In this document: positions 52,433-62,198 of the stretch, one piece after another
Layout: each line of letters starts with the position of its first letter
Numbering within the stretch: the first letter of the stretch is position 1
Source: Luteitalea pratensis
GTDB taxonomy: Bacteria > Acidobacteriota > Vicinamibacteria > Vicinamibacterales > Vicinamibacteraceae
Assembly: GCF_001618865.1 (NCBI RefSeq)
Contig: NZ_CP015136.1
Coordinates: forward strand, 6,979,001-7,043,000
Reading direction: 5' to 3'
DNA length: 64,000 bases
Made by a program: the position numbers and the translations under genes
Notes under the pieces: generated by a model
The model's database searches: none
The model's input: only the letters and a program-made list of their open reading frames with translations
What the model was told of the DNA's origin: nothing

Positions 52433-53242
52433 CTACGCCGCGGCGTGGGCGTGCGCCGGCGAGTCGCCGTGCGCATGGTCATCGTCGTGACTTGCATCAT
52501 CGTGCCCATACTCGGTGTGCACCGCCCCGGCCAGGTAGATGATGGTGAGCAGGGTGAAGATGTAGGCCTGCAGCGACCCGGTGATCACGCCCAGGAACAT
52601 CATCGGGAGTGGCACCAGGAACGGCACGATGCTGGCCATGATGAGGACCACGAGTTCCTCGCCATAGACGTTGCCAAAGAGTCGCAGCGTCAGCGACATC
52701 ACCCGCGACATGTGGCTGATCATCTCGATCGGTGCCATGATCGGCGCGATGAACAGCGGCACGCCTGGCGGGATGATGAAGTGCTTCACGTACCCCACGA
52801 GCCCCTGCGCCTTCATGCCCTGCAGGTGGTAGTAGACCCACACCGTCAGCGCGCACCCCAGCGTGACGTTGATGTGGGCCGTCGGTGACATCAGCCCCGG
52901 AATCTTGCCGATGGCGTTGGCCGTGAAGATGAAGATGAAGATCGATCCGACCAGCGGCAGGAACTTCGGCCCCGCCGGGCCGATGTTCTCCTTCAGCAGG
53001 CCGGTCACGAACCCGATGATGTCCTCGAGGAAGATCTGGAGCTTGCCGGGATTGTCGACGCTGAACGACGACCGCACGGCGAGGCTGAAGACCAGCGCAC
53101 CCAGCACGATCAGGCCGCACATGACGAGGTAGTCGGGAATCAGCTCCAAGCCCGGCGTGTAGGCCTTGCCGAACATTGGCGCAAGCACCGGCCCGAGCAG
53201 GCGGTTGACGAGCTCGACGATCCAGAGTGTGTGATGTTCCAT
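52433..53242 (-). CDS. atpB: ATP synthase subunit a
   Basis: Membrane stator of the ion channel, 269 residues. The essential arginine is R187 in SLTLRLFGNVYGEE, and the earlier motif IGKIPGLMSPTAHINVTLGC is typical. Five to six helices fit the family. The last 27 residues after the final helix are unusual: HTEYGHDDASHDDDHAHGDS then PAHAHAAA, a histidine- and aspartate-rich tail. ATG 53242 is chosen over a longer frame that reads back into atpI. It precedes atpE by 183 bases. Confidence 0.95.
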   Translation of the reverse strand: MEHHTLWIVELVNRLLGPVLAPMFGKAYTPGLELIPDYLVMCGLIVLGALVFSLAVRSSFSVDNPGKLQIFLEDIIGFVTGLLKENIGPAGPKFLPLVGSIFIFIFTANAIGKIPGLMSPTAHINVTLGCALTVWVYYHLQGMKAQGLVGYVKHFIIPPGVPLFIAPIMAPIEMISHMSRVMSLTLRLFGNVYGEELVVLIMASIVPFLVPLPMMFLGVITGSLQAYIFTLLTIIYLAGAVHTEYGHDDASHDDDHAHGDSPAHAHAAA

Positions 53243-53255
53243 GGCCCTGTGCCGG

Positions 53256-53648
53256 TCACGGTGAGAACCCGGTCGGCTGACGCCAGGACCGTACCGCTTC
53301 CACCATCGCGGCGACGACCACCGCGGAGACGCCCACGAGCACCCCCAGCGGGTGCAGGTGCAAACGGCCAATGATAACGTAGCCGGCCGCGAGCAGCAAC
53401 GCGTATCGGCCCGCCAGCCTCAGGGCCAGCCGCCACGGCGACACAGTGGGCCGCCCCTCCTGTCCCGGCGCCGGTGGACCGATCGCGTCCACCGCACGCT
53501 TGAGGGCCCGATAGCTGATGGCCAGCAGCAGGCCGCCTCCCAGCACGCCAGCGCCCATGCGCCATCCGCCGATTACGGATCCGGCGACGGCACACAGTGC
53601 AACAACGATGCTGGTGTCACGTTCGAGGCGTTGGGGGAGGGTGGTCAA
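53256..53648 (-). CDS. atpI: ATP synthase subunit I-like protein
   Basis: Small membrane protein of 130 residues with four hydrophobic segments (VVALCAVAGSVIGGW, GAGVLGGGLLLAISYRAL, YALLLAAGYVIIGRLHL and LGVLVGVSAVVVAAMVEAV). This is the AtpI layout; AtpI helps assemble the c ring or carries Mg2+ in some species. The sequence itself is weakly conserved, so the place between atpZ and atpB carries much of the call. The TTG at 53648 is the only start close to the previous gene. Confidence 0.7.
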   Translation of the reverse strand: MTTLPQRLERDTSIVVALCAVAGSVIGGWRMGAGVLGGGLLLAISYRALKRAVDAIGPPAPGQEGRPTVSPWRLALRLAGRYALLLAAGYVIIGRLHLHPLGVLVGVSAVVVAAMVEAVRSWRQPTGFSP

Positions 53649-53660
53649 CGGCCGTAAAGG

Positions 53661-53891
53661 TCAGCGGGATTCGCTGTCGAACGCGCGTCTGGTGATGCGC
53701 ACCACGTTCAGGACCGCCGCCGCGAAGCCGAGGACGAACCCTATCAGCATGCCCCAGGGGTTGGAGTTGAACGTCCGATCCACCCACAGGCCGGCAGCGG
53801 TGCCGAGCACGATAGCCAGTACGAACGACAGCCCGAGGGTGCCCAGTTCGCCGACGGTGCGCCAGTAGCCAGCGGGACGAGGCGTGAGCAT
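53661..53891 (-). CDS. atpZ: AtpZ/AtpQ-like ATP synthase accessory protein
   Basis: Product of 76 residues with two membrane helices: LGTLGLSFVLAIVLGTAAGL and GMLIGFVLGFAAAVLNVVRI. A WVDRTFNSNPWG turn lies between them. This short two-helix form heads ATP synthase operons, where it is annotated as a Ca2+/Mg2+ carrier subunit or AtpQ/AtpZ. It starts at ATG 53891 and is followed 12 bases later by atpI. Confidence 0.75.
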   Translation of the reverse strand: MLTPRPAGYWRTVGELGTLGLSFVLAIVLGTAAGLWVDRTFNSNPWGMLIGFVLGFAAAVLNVVRITRRAFDSESR

Positions 53892-53899
53892 GGAGCGCG

Positions 53900-54313
53900 T
53901 CAGGGCTTACGCGTCGGTTCGGCGCAGGGGGCCAGGGTCGGCGTCAACGGATCGGCCGCGACGGGCGGCGGCGCGGCAGCCGCGACCTTCGCTTCCGGGG
54001 TGTCGCAATCGGCAGCCTTACCGGTCTTGGCAGTCTTGCCCGTGGCCTGCTTGCCCGCCGTCGGCTTGCCCACCGCCTTGCCGGCCGGGGCCTTGCCAAC
54101 GGACGCCTTCGAGGTCTTCGCCTTAGTGTTCTGGGCGTTGGCGGTGCCGCCCGCCGTGCTGGACGTGCCGGCTGGGGTTGGTGTCGCAGCCGCTGCAGCC
54201 GGACGGGATGGCGACTGGGCCGGCGCCGACGGTGCGGAGGTCTGTGCAATGGCGCCGGCGGAGAGGACGCCGAGGCTCATCGCGAGCAGCAGCGAAGAGA
54301 GCGGACTGGGCAT
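53900..54313 (-). CDS. Secreted low-complexity Ala/Lys/Pro-rich protein
   Basis: Product of 137 residues, function unknown. A signal peptide (MPSPLSSLLLAMSLGVLSAG, cut after AIA) is followed by alanine/proline stretches and a lysine block with regular K-T/A-x spacing (SKASVGKAPAGKAVGKPTAG), then an acidic/proline end with two cysteines (ADCDTPEAK and LAPCAEPT). It looks like an unstructured periplasmic or surface protein that could bind acidic polymers. It lies just upstream of atpZ on the same strand, 8 bases away, and is divergent from the first VWA gene. Confidence 0.6.
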   Translation of the reverse strand: MPSPLSSLLLAMSLGVLSAGAIAQTSAPSAPAQSPSRPAAAAATPTPAGTSSTAGGTANAQNTKAKTSKASVGKAPAGKAVGKPTAGKQATGKTAKTGKAADCDTPEAKVAAAAPPPVAADPLTPTLAPCAEPTRKP

Positions 54314-54393
54314 GTGGCGAGCCTCTGGCGACCGCGAGCCGCCGTGAGTCGTCGGAAGAGTGCACCCCGAACGGTGCGCCGACAGCCCTCGAC

Positions 54394-54399
54394 TATACT
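54394..54399 (+). promoter_or_regulatory. -10-like TATACT ahead of the VWA pair
   Basis: TATACT lies 36 bases before the ATG at 54436, which would give a leader of about 30 bases. No -35 was recognised. It lies in the 122-base divergent region shared with the low-complexity secreted protein. Confidence 0.4.
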
Positions 54400-54435
54400 C
54401 CAGAGGCGGGGCCATTCCCGCCACGGACACATCAA

Positions 54436-55332
54436 ATGCGACTCATACCGACGCTCGTCGTGGCCACTGCCCTCGGCTTGTCCGTGCTCGTTCCCATGGT
54501 CGAGGCGCAAGGCACCGCCCGGCAGCGCACCCTGTTCGTGACGGCCGTCGGCGACGACAGCATGCCGCTCGAGAAGTTGGCCATGGAGGACGTCATCGTC
54601 CGCGAGGACGGTGTCGCGCGCGAAGTCCTCAAGGTGACCCCTGCGGCCGAGCCGGTGGACATCACCGTGCTCGTCGACAACAGCATCGCCTCGACCAAGG
54701 CCCTGCAGGACATGCGCCTCGGGCTCGAGAAGTTCGTCACGACGTTTGCCGGACCACACCCGATCACGCTCATGACGGTGGCCGACCGTCCCACGGTCCA
54801 GGTGAATTCGACGACCAGCAAGGCACAGCTGCTCAAGGGCGTGACACGCCTGTTCGCGCAGCCCGGTGCCGGGGCGACCATGAACGAGGCCATCGTCGAG
54901 GCGTCCAAGGCGATCGGCAAGCGCAAGCCGGCACGTGCAGCCATCGTCATGATCACGAGCTTCGGCCCGGAGTTCAGCGACCGCGGCTATCAGTTCGCCC
55001 TGGACGCGCTGGCCGATTCCGGTGCGACGCTCCATGTCCTGGAGCTGCAGGACACGGTGCATGAACCGAGCACGGACACGAACGTCCGGGACCGCAACGT
55101 CGTCATCGACCGCGGCACCACCGACACCGGTGGCACACGAGAGCTGCTGCTTGCGAACATGAGCATCACCGACGGCCTGCAGAAGGTCGGGCGCGCTGCA
55201 ACCCAGCAATTCGAAGTCATCTACGGCAGACCCGAGACGCTCATCCCCGCCCGCAAGGTCGAGGTCTTCTCGGCGCGACCCACCGTCAGGGTGCGTGCGA
55301 ACACGCTGCAGGCGAACCGGACCCCACGATGA
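54436..55332 (+). CDS. Secreted VWA-domain protein (first of a pair)
   Basis: Product of 298 residues. A signal peptide (MRLIPTLVVATALGLSVLV, cut near VEA) is followed by an Ig-like lead-in (LFVTAVGDDSMPLEKLAMED) and a von Willebrand A domain starting ITVLVDNSIASTKALQDM. The metal site reads DNSIAS (D-x-S-x-A), so one MIDAS serine is changed. ARAAIVMITSFGPEFSDRGY is the later core strand. Such VWFA-related acidobacterial proteins are common; partner and ligand are unknown. Its stop overlaps the next start by four bases. Confidence 0.82.
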   Translation: MRLIPTLVVATALGLSVLVPMVEAQGTARQRTLFVTAVGDDSMPLEKLAMEDVIVREDGVAREVLKVTPAAEPVDITVLVDNSIASTKALQDMRLGLEKFVTTFAGPHPITLMTVADRPTVQVNSTTSKAQLLKGVTRLFAQPGAGATMNEAIVEASKAIGKRKPARAAIVMITSFGPEFSDRGYQFALDALADSGATLHVLELQDTVHEPSTDTNVRDRNVVIDRGTTDTGGTRELLLANMSITDGLQKVGRAATQQFEVIYGRPETLIPARKVEVFSARPTVRVRANTLQANRTPR

Positions 55333-56420
55333 CCCTGGCAGTCCTACGCCAGCTCCTGGTGGGTGGCGCTGCCGCGCTCGTGCTGTCTGCACGAGTCGGC
55401 ACGCAGGCGCCCGCCACGCAGACGCCACCGCCTTCGCCTCCGACCAGCACTCCAGCGAAAGCGCCGGGCCCGCCCCCGGCCGGGCAGGAGCAGCCGCCGG
55501 CCACCGAGTCAGGCGCGCAGCCGCCGGCCGCCGGCCAGCAGCCGCCCCGTCCTGGCGCGCCGGAACAGCCCACCTTCCGTGCGGGCGTCGAAGTCGTGTC
55601 GCTGAACGTCACCGTGACCGAACGCGACGGCCGCTTCGTGAGCGGCCTGCCGCAAGAAGCCTTCTCGGTCTTCGAGGACGGCGTCAAGCAAGACGTCATG
55701 TTCTTCTCCGGCACGCAGCTGCCGACAGCCCTCGGGTTGCTGGTGGACACGAGCGCGAGCATGAACGAGAAGCTGCCGATCGCCCAGCAGGCGGCGGTCG
55801 GCTTCATCCAGCGCATGCGCCCGGAAGATCTCGTGACGATCGTCGACTTCGATAGCCGGGCCGAGATTCTGCAGGGCTTCACCGCCGACCAAAACCGGCT
55901 CACGTCTGCCATCAGGCGGACCACGGCCGGTGGCTCGACGTCGCTGTACAACGCGGTCTACGTCGCCCTCAACGAGTTCAAGAAGATCCGCGCCGCGAGT
56001 GCCCAGAACGAGGTACGACGGCAGGCCATCGTGGTCCTTTCCGATGGTGAGGACACATCCAGCCTCGTGCCGTTCGAGGAAGTGCTGGAACTCGCCAAAC
56101 GGACGGAAGTGGCCATCTACGCCATCGGCCTGAAGGACGGCGGCGGCCCGAGGAATCGCCCGATGGGTGGTTTCAGCGAGTCCGATTTCGTGCTGAAGCA
56201 GTTTGCCCAGGAAACGGGCGGCAAGGCATTCTTTCCGACCAGCGCCGACGAGTTGACGAACATCTACGGCGCCGTCGCCGATGAACTGGCCGCGCAGTAC
56301 ACAGTCGGTTACGCGTCGCGCAACGTGCGCCGCGACGGCCGCTGGCGGCGCATCGTCGTCCGGGTGGAGCGGCCCAACACGATCGCGCGCACCAAGCAGG
56401 GGTACTACGGCCCGACCTAG
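55329..56420 (+). CDS. Secreted VWA-domain protein (second of a pair)
   Basis: Product of 363 residues. A signal peptide (LRQLLVGGAAALVLSARVG) is followed by a proline-rich linker of about 55 residues. The Ig-like lead-in SLNVTVTERDGRFVSGLPQE and FSVFEDGVKQDVMFF precede a VWA domain with an intact MIDAS (LLVDTSASMNEKLP), AIVVLSDGEDTSSLVPFEE and YAIGLKDGGGPRNRPM. The last part (QYTVGYASRNVRRDGRWRRI) is typical of acidobacterial VWFA-related proteins. It overlaps the first VWA gene, so the two are probably made together. Confidence 0.86.
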   Translation: MTLAVLRQLLVGGAAALVLSARVGTQAPATQTPPPSPPTSTPAKAPGPPPAGQEQPPATESGAQPPAAGQQPPRPGAPEQPTFRAGVEVVSLNVTVTERDGRFVSGLPQEAFSVFEDGVKQDVMFFSGTQLPTALGLLVDTSASMNEKLPIAQQAAVGFIQRMRPEDLVTIVDFDSRAEILQGFTADQNRLTSAIRRTTAGGSTSLYNAVYVALNEFKKIRAASAQNEVRRQAIVVLSDGEDTSSLVPFEEVLELAKRTEVAIYAIGLKDGGGPRNRPMGGFSESDFVLKQFAQETGGKAFFPTSADELTNIYGAVADELAAQYTVGYASRNVRRDGRWRRIVVRVERPNTIARTKQGYYGPT

Positions 56421-56435
56421 GGCCGGCATCGCAAG

Positions 56436-57257
56436 ATGAGCCTCGCGCTTCTCTATGCCGTCGCGTGTGCCGCGTACGTCTGGCACTTCGCCAGCCAGAA
56501 GCCGCTGGCGGGCCGCGTCGCGACCGGACTCCTGCTGGTGTCGGTGCTCGTGCACACGTTCGAGCTGGGCATGTACACGATGGAACTCGGCGTGCCGCCG
56601 ATGGCCGGGCGGACCGGGGCGATCTCGACGTTCGTGTGGATGCTCGCCGTGTCCTACCTGTCGATCGAGGTGTCCACCGACGAACGCGGCATCGGCATCT
56701 TCGTCACGCCGCTGCTGGTGGCCCTGCAGGCGCTCGTCGCGCACGGCGAGATGCCGACCGACGTGCCACGGTACTTCGCCACCCCGTTCGTGGCCGTGCA
56801 TGTCGGCGCGCTGTTGTTCGCGTACGCGAGTTTCGCGCTCGCATGCGTCATCGGGATCACGTACATGCTGCTTTTCCGCGAGCTGAAGCGGCGCACGCCC
56901 GGCATGTTCTTCCAGCGGCTGCCGTCGCTGCAGGTGCTGGACCGGATGAACATGCGCGCGGTGTGGATCGGCTGGCTGCTGCTGACGATCGGCCTGGTCG
57001 GCGGTGCCCTGTGGCTGCGCGACGTGAGCGCCCAGATGACCAACGACCCTCGCCTGCCCCACATGACGCTTGCCGACCCCAAGATCCTGATGGCGGTCGT
57101 GACGTGGATCGTCTACGGGGTCCTGTTGGCCTCGCGTCGCTGGGCGGGTCTCACGGCACGGCGCGCGGCGTGGCTCTCTGCCGTCGGCTTTGCCATCGTG
57201 CTCCTGAACTTCCTGCCGGTGGCGTACTTCTTCGCCCGCAGCCACAACTTCGCGTGA
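56436..57257 (+). CDS. hemX: HemX/CcsA-like cytochrome c assembly membrane protein
   Basis: Product of 273 residues and eight membrane helices. The order (helix, VLVHTFELGMYTMELGVPPM, then PFVAVHVGALLFAYASFALA and the last helix pair) matches the CcsA/HemX family. The histidines on the outer side (VHTFELG, FVAVHVGA) can ligand haem in CcsA. The W-rich haem-handling motif of true CcsA is not evident, so it is called HemX-like: in Bacillus, HemX lies directly next to hemA and limits glutamyl-tRNA reductase levels. Here its stop shares one base with the hemA start (TGATG), the same arrangement. Confidence 0.8.
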   Translation: MSLALLYAVACAAYVWHFASQKPLAGRVATGLLLVSVLVHTFELGMYTMELGVPPMAGRTGAISTFVWMLAVSYLSIEVSTDERGIGIFVTPLLVALQALVAHGEMPTDVPRYFATPFVAVHVGALLFAYASFALACVIGITYMLLFRELKRRTPGMFFQRLPSLQVLDRMNMRAVWIGWLLLTIGLVGGALWLRDVSAQMTNDPRLPHMTLADPKILMAVVTWIVYGVLLASRRWAGLTARRAAWLSAVGFAIVLLNFLPVAYFFARSHNFA

Positions 57258-58576
57258 TGCATCTCGTCCTGGTCGGCCTCAGTCACCACACGGCGCCCCT
57301 CGAGGTGCGCGAGCGGATCGGCATCAGCCGCTCGATGGTGCCCGCGGCACTCGACCGCCTCGCGCAGGAGGGCTGCGACGACGCCGTGCTGCTCTCGACG
57401 TGCAACCGGACCGAGGTGTACGCCATGGCCGTCGACCCGACCGCCATGGGCGAACGCATCGTCGGCTGCCTCACGGACTATCGCGGGGTGAGCCGCGACG
57501 ACATCGACGGCACCCTGTACGTGCGCAGGGACGCTGATGCCGCCCGCCACCTGTTCCGGGTCGCGGCCGGACTGGATTCCCTCGTCGTCGGCGAGCCGGA
57601 AATCCTCGGCCAGGTCAAAGACGCCTACAAGGCCGCCAGCGAGGCGCGCGGGACGGGCAGCGTGATCAACCGCCTGTTCCATGGAGCCTTTTCGATCGGT
57701 AAGCGTGTCCGCTCCGATACCGGGCTCTCCGAGGGCGCGGTCTCGCTCAGCTACGCGTCGGTCACGCTCGCACGCAAGATCTTCGGCGACCTGGGAAAGC
57801 AGCATTTTGTCGTCTTCGGCGCGGGCGAGATGGCGCGACTCAGCGCCTTGCACTTCCACGAGCACGTGGCGAGCACGACCATCGCCACGCGCCGACAGGA
57901 CCGCGGCGAGCTGCTGGCAGCCGAAGTGCACGGACGCGTCGTCGCCTGGGACGACCGCCTCGAGGCGCTCGCGGCCGCCGACATCCTGATCTCGGCGACG
58001 GGTTCGCCCGACGTCGTCGTCACCGAGGCCGACATGCGACGCGTCCTCACGACCCGGCGGGGACGCCCGATGTTCGTCGTCGACCTGGCGGTGCCGCGCG
58101 ATGTCGCGTCGGAAGTCGCGCGCCTCGAGGAAGTGTTCCTCTACAACATCGACGACCTGCGCGGCATCGTGCAGGAGAACCTCGCCCGGCGCCAGGACGC
58201 CGTTGCGAAGGCCGAGCGCCTCGTGAACGACGAGGTCACGGCGTGGTATGGCTGGCTCCGGTCACGGGCAGCGGTCCCGACCGTCGTCGCCTTGCGGACC
58301 CGATTCGAACGCGTGCGACAGGCCGAACTGGAGCGCCTTGCGCCGAGACTCGCCGGCCTGGGCCCCGACGCACGCGCCCGCGTCGACGAGATCACCCGAC
58401 TGATGGTCGAGAAACTTCTCCTCACGCCGACCGAACAGCTCAAGGCCATCGACGATCACGAGACGATGGATGCCTGTTCAGCCGCTCTGCGCCGGCTGTT
58501 CGCGCTCGATGACGAGGCGGCGGTGAACGACGCCGATGCCGACACGTCGGCGCCGCCAGACGGATCGGCCCGATGA
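57257..58576 (+). CDS. hemA: Glutamyl-tRNA reductase
   Basis: Reduces glutamyl-tRNA(Glu) to glutamate-1-semialdehyde using NADPH, the first committed step of tetrapyrrole synthesis by the C5 route. The 439-residue product has the catalytic cysteine C49 in LLSTCNRTEVYA, GEPEILGQVKDAY, the NADPH loop VVFGAGEMARLSA and the helical dimerisation end. It starts at ATG 57257 (TGATG with hemX). The hemC start overlaps its end by four bases. Confidence 0.97.
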   Translation: MHLVLVGLSHHTAPLEVRERIGISRSMVPAALDRLAQEGCDDAVLLSTCNRTEVYAMAVDPTAMGERIVGCLTDYRGVSRDDIDGTLYVRRDADAARHLFRVAAGLDSLVVGEPEILGQVKDAYKAASEARGTGSVINRLFHGAFSIGKRVRSDTGLSEGAVSLSYASVTLARKIFGDLGKQHFVVFGAGEMARLSALHFHEHVASTTIATRRQDRGELLAAEVHGRVVAWDDRLEALAAADILISATGSPDVVVTEADMRRVLTTRRGRPMFVVDLAVPRDVASEVARLEEVFLYNIDDLRGIVQENLARRQDAVAKAERLVNDEVTAWYGWLRSRAAVPTVVALRTRFERVRQAELERLAPRLAGLGPDARARVDEITRLMVEKLLLTPTEQLKAIDDHETMDACSAALRRLFALDDEAAVNDADADTSAPPDGSAR

Positions 58577-59550
58577 CGACACTATGGCGGATCGGGACCC
58601 GCGGCAGTGCACTCGCGTTGTGGCAGGCCAACACGGTCAAGACCCGCCTCGAGGGCCTCGGTGTCGCGCCCTGCGAAATCGTGGTGATCACGACCGACGG
58701 CGATCGACTGCAGGATGCCCCGCTGTCCGACATCGGTGGCAAGCGCCTGTTCGTGAAGGAGATCGAAGACGCCCTCCTCGAGGGCGAGATCGACCTGGCG
58801 GTGCACAGCGCGAAGGACATGGCGGTGGTGCTGCCGGCGGGTCTCCACATCGCCGGCGTCCTGCCGCGGGCTGACCCGCGCGACGCCGTGGTGTTACCCG
58901 ACACGCACGACCTCTCGGAGGCGAGCCTGCCCCGCCTGCTGGAGGTGCTGGGCTCGTCGCCGCGAATCGGTACGAGCAGCGTCCGGCGCATCGCGCAGTT
59001 GCACCGCCAGTTCCCTGGCGCCGAGTTCCTGCCGGTGCGCGGCAACGTCGACACGCGGCTCCGCAAGCTGGACGCCGGCGACTACGACGCCCTCGTCCTT
59101 GCCGCCGCCGGCCTGCATCGTCTCGACCGGGGCGGACGGATCAGCGGTTGCCTGCCGGTGGACGCATGCATCCCCGCACCAGGGCAGGGCATCGTGGCGG
59201 TCGAGTGTCGTGAGGACGCCGACGAAGTGACCCAGACGCTCGTCGCGATGAGCGATGCGGCCGCCGACGTCGCCCTGCGCGTGGAGCGCGCGATCGTCGC
59301 GGCCCTCGGCGGTGGATGCCAGCTGCCGCTCGGCGCGCATTGCCGGCGCGCCCCTGACGGCACCCTCGAGCTGCTTGCGTGCGTCACGTCGATCGAGAGC
59401 GACCACGAGGTGCGCGCCCTCGGCTTCGGCGAGGACTCGGACCCCGAGGCACTGGGTGAACAGGTCGCCGAGCGATTGATCGCCGACGGCGCAGGCGCCA
59501 TCCTCGACGCCGTCCGCGAGTACGACGGACCGCTGCCGAAGCACGACTGA
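58573..59550 (+). CDS. hemC: Hydroxymethylbilane synthase (porphobilinogen deaminase)
   Basis: Condenses four porphobilinogens into hydroxymethylbilane. The 325-residue product has RIGTRGSALALWQAN at the start, the catalytic aspartate D82 in AVHSAKDMAVVLP, SSVRRIAQLHRQFPG and the cofactor cysteine C249 in ALGGGCQLPLGAHC. It overlaps hemA by four bases. A 127-base gap with an inverted repeat separates it from cobA-hemD, so the operon may be split here. Confidence 0.97.
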   Translation: MTTLWRIGTRGSALALWQANTVKTRLEGLGVAPCEIVVITTDGDRLQDAPLSDIGGKRLFVKEIEDALLEGEIDLAVHSAKDMAVVLPAGLHIAGVLPRADPRDAVVLPDTHDLSEASLPRLLEVLGSSPRIGTSSVRRIAQLHRQFPGAEFLPVRGNVDTRLRKLDAGDYDALVLAAAGLHRLDRGGRISGCLPVDACIPAPGQGIVAVECREDADEVTQTLVAMSDAAADVALRVERAIVAALGGGCQLPLGAHCRRAPDGTLELLACVTSIESDHEVRALGFGEDSDPEALGEQVAERLIADGAGAILDAVREYDGPLPKHD

Positions 59551-59650
59551 ACAAGGGAGAAGGGACAAGGGGAAGATCGCCTTTCACGCGTTCCTTGTTC
59601 GTTGTCCCTTGACGTCCTACTGACTTCTTCCCTGTCCCTTGTCACTTGTT
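59549..59650. repeat. Inverted repeat with AACAAGG/GACAAGG arms between hemC and cobA-hemD
   Basis: Left arm AACAAGG, GAGAAGG, GACAAGG, GGAAGAT (59549-59576, 7-base units). Right arm TCTTCCCTGTCCCTTGTCAC then TTGTT (59626-59650). The right arm's reverse complement begins AACAAGTGACAAGGGACAGG, close to the left arm. A further CCTTGTTCGTTGTCCCTTGA stands at 59593-59612. The left arm starts inside the hemC stop codon. Confidence 0.8.
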
Positions 59651-59664
59651 CACGCGCAGCGGCG

Positions 59665-59670
59665 TAAGAT
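59665..59670 (+). promoter_or_regulatory. -10-like TAAGAT, seven bases before cobA-hemD
   Basis: TAAGAT, GCCCCCC, ATG 59678. A leaderless mRNA is predicted, in line with yqeY, typA and the rhomboid gene. No good -35 was seen. Confidence 0.4.
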
Positions 59671-59677
59671 GCCCCCC

Positions 59678-61210
59678 ATGACTCCCGTGTCCATCGTCGG
59701 CGCCGGCCCTGGGGATCCGTCACTGATCTCCGTGCGTGGGCTCCGTTACCTGACCCGCGCGGACGTCGTCGTCCACGACACACTGATCGATCCGCGGCTG
59801 CTGCGGATGGCGCGCCCCGATGCCGAGACCATCGACGTCGGCGACGCCGCCCCGACCGAAGCGGCCCAGGACGCCATCTGCCTGCTCGTGGCCGAAAAGG
59901 CTCGCGAGGGCAAGTCGGTGGTGCGCCTGAAATGGGGTGACCCGTTCGTGTTCGACAGCGGCGGCAAGGAAGCGCTGTTCCTCCACGAGCAGGGCATCCG
60001 CTTCGAGGTGGTGCCGGGGATCCCGGCCCTGGTCGGGATCCCCGCCTATGCCGGCATCCCGGTGACGTATCCGGGTTCAGGCGACACGCTGACGTTCATC
60101 CGTGGCTACGAGCACGGCGAGGAAGCGACGCCGGACCTCGACTGGCACCAGTTGGCGAGTGTGGACGGGACGCTGCTCTGCTACGCGGGACCCCGGCAAC
60201 TCGCGCGCGTGGCTGCCTCGCTGCTGGCGCACGGGCGACCGGCCGACGACTCGGCGGCGATCATCTCCTGCGGCACCACGCCGCAGCAGCGGACATTGTC
60301 CGGCACGCTCGAGAGCCTGTCGAAGCAACTCGATGCGCACCCGCCGACGGTCCCGGCAGTCTTCGTGGTCGGTCCGACCGTGGGGTTGCGCGATCACCTT
60401 CGCTGGTTCGACGAGCGTCCCCTGTTCGGTACGCGCATCGTCGTCACGCGGTCGCGCGAACAGGCCGGCGAGTTCGTGGAGCGCCTGAGCGATCTCGGTG
60501 CCGATGTGATCGAAGCGCCGTCGATCCACATCGAACCGCTCGACGACTACGATGAGGTGGACAGGGCCATCGCCGCGATCGCGTCGTATCACTGGCTCGT
60601 GTTCACCAGCGCGAACGGCGTCGAACACTTCATGCGCAGGGCGTTGTCACGGATGCGTGACATCCGCGACCTGCACGGCCCACGCATCTGCGCGGTCGGT
60701 CCGGCAACGGCGGAGCGGCTGCAGCGGCTGCACCTGCGCGTCGACGTGATGCCCGACGAGGATCGCGCCGAAGGCGTGATCGCCGCCCTGAAGGCCACCG
60801 GCAGCCTCGACGGCCAACGCATGCTCCTGCCCCGCGCCGACATCGCACGCGAGGCGCTCCCGGAGGAATTGCGCAAGGCCGGCGCCGAAGTGGACGACAT
60901 CGCCGCCTACAAGACGGTTCGCGCCTCGTGGGTGCATGAAGGCCAGCCCGACATCTACAAGAAGCTCCTCGAAGGCGATGTGGACATCGTGACCTTCACG
61001 AGCGCATCGAGCGTGCGCCACTTCGTGACCAATCTCGGCGAGGAGCAGGCCGCGGACCTGTTGCAACAGGTCGCGGTCGCCTCGATCGGTCCGGTCACCG
61101 CCGAGGCCGCGCAGCAGCTCGGCGTCACCACCAGCATCATGCCCGGCGCGCCCTACACGATCCCGTCGCTCGTCGACGCGATCGTCGCGCACGTGCGCAG
61201 CAAAGCCTGA
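59678..61210 (+). CDS. cobA-hemD: Fused uroporphyrinogen-III C-methyltransferase / uroporphyrinogen-III synthase
   Basis: Product of 510 residues with two enzyme domains. Residues 1-245 are the SAM-dependent methyltransferase (SUMT/CobA): [15 protein letters not shown], then [20 protein letters not shown]. Its usual RLKGGDPF-x-FGRGGEE reads [16 protein letters not shown] (83-98), with tryptophan at 86 and a changed end, so substrate or activity may be altered. Residues 255-510 are uroporphyrinogen-III synthase (HemD): [55 protein letters not shown] and [11 protein letters not shown]. The fusion is known in Gram-positives and acidobacteria. ATG 59678 follows a -10-like hexamer. Confidence 0.93.
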   Translation: MTPVSIVGAGPGDPSLISVRGLRYLTRADVVVHDTLIDPRLLRMARPDAETIDVGDAAPTEAAQDAICLLVAEKAREGKSVVRLKWGDPFVFDSGGKEALFLHEQGIRFEVVPGIPALVGIPAYAGIPVTYPGSGDTLTFIRGYEHGEEATPDLDWHQLASVDGTLLCYAGPRQLARVAASLLAHGRPADDSAAIISCGTTPQQRTLSGTLESLSKQLDAHPPTVPAVFVVGPTVGLRDHLRWFDERPLFGTRIVVTRSREQAGEFVERLSDLGADVIEAPSIHIEPLDDYDEVDRAIAAIASYHWLVFTSANGVEHFMRRALSRMRDIRDLHGPRICAVGPATAERLQRLHLRVDVMPDEDRAEGVIAALKATGSLDGQRMLLPRADIAREALPEELRKAGAEVDDIAAYKTVRASWVHEGQPDIYKKLLEGDVDIVTFTSASSVRHFVTNLGEEQAADLLQQVAVASIGPVTAEAAQQLGVTTSIMPGAPYTIPSLVDAIVAHVRSKA

Positions 61211-61221
61211 CGATTCCCACC

Positions 61222-62193
<972 letters not shown>

Positions 62194-62198
62194 ACTTA

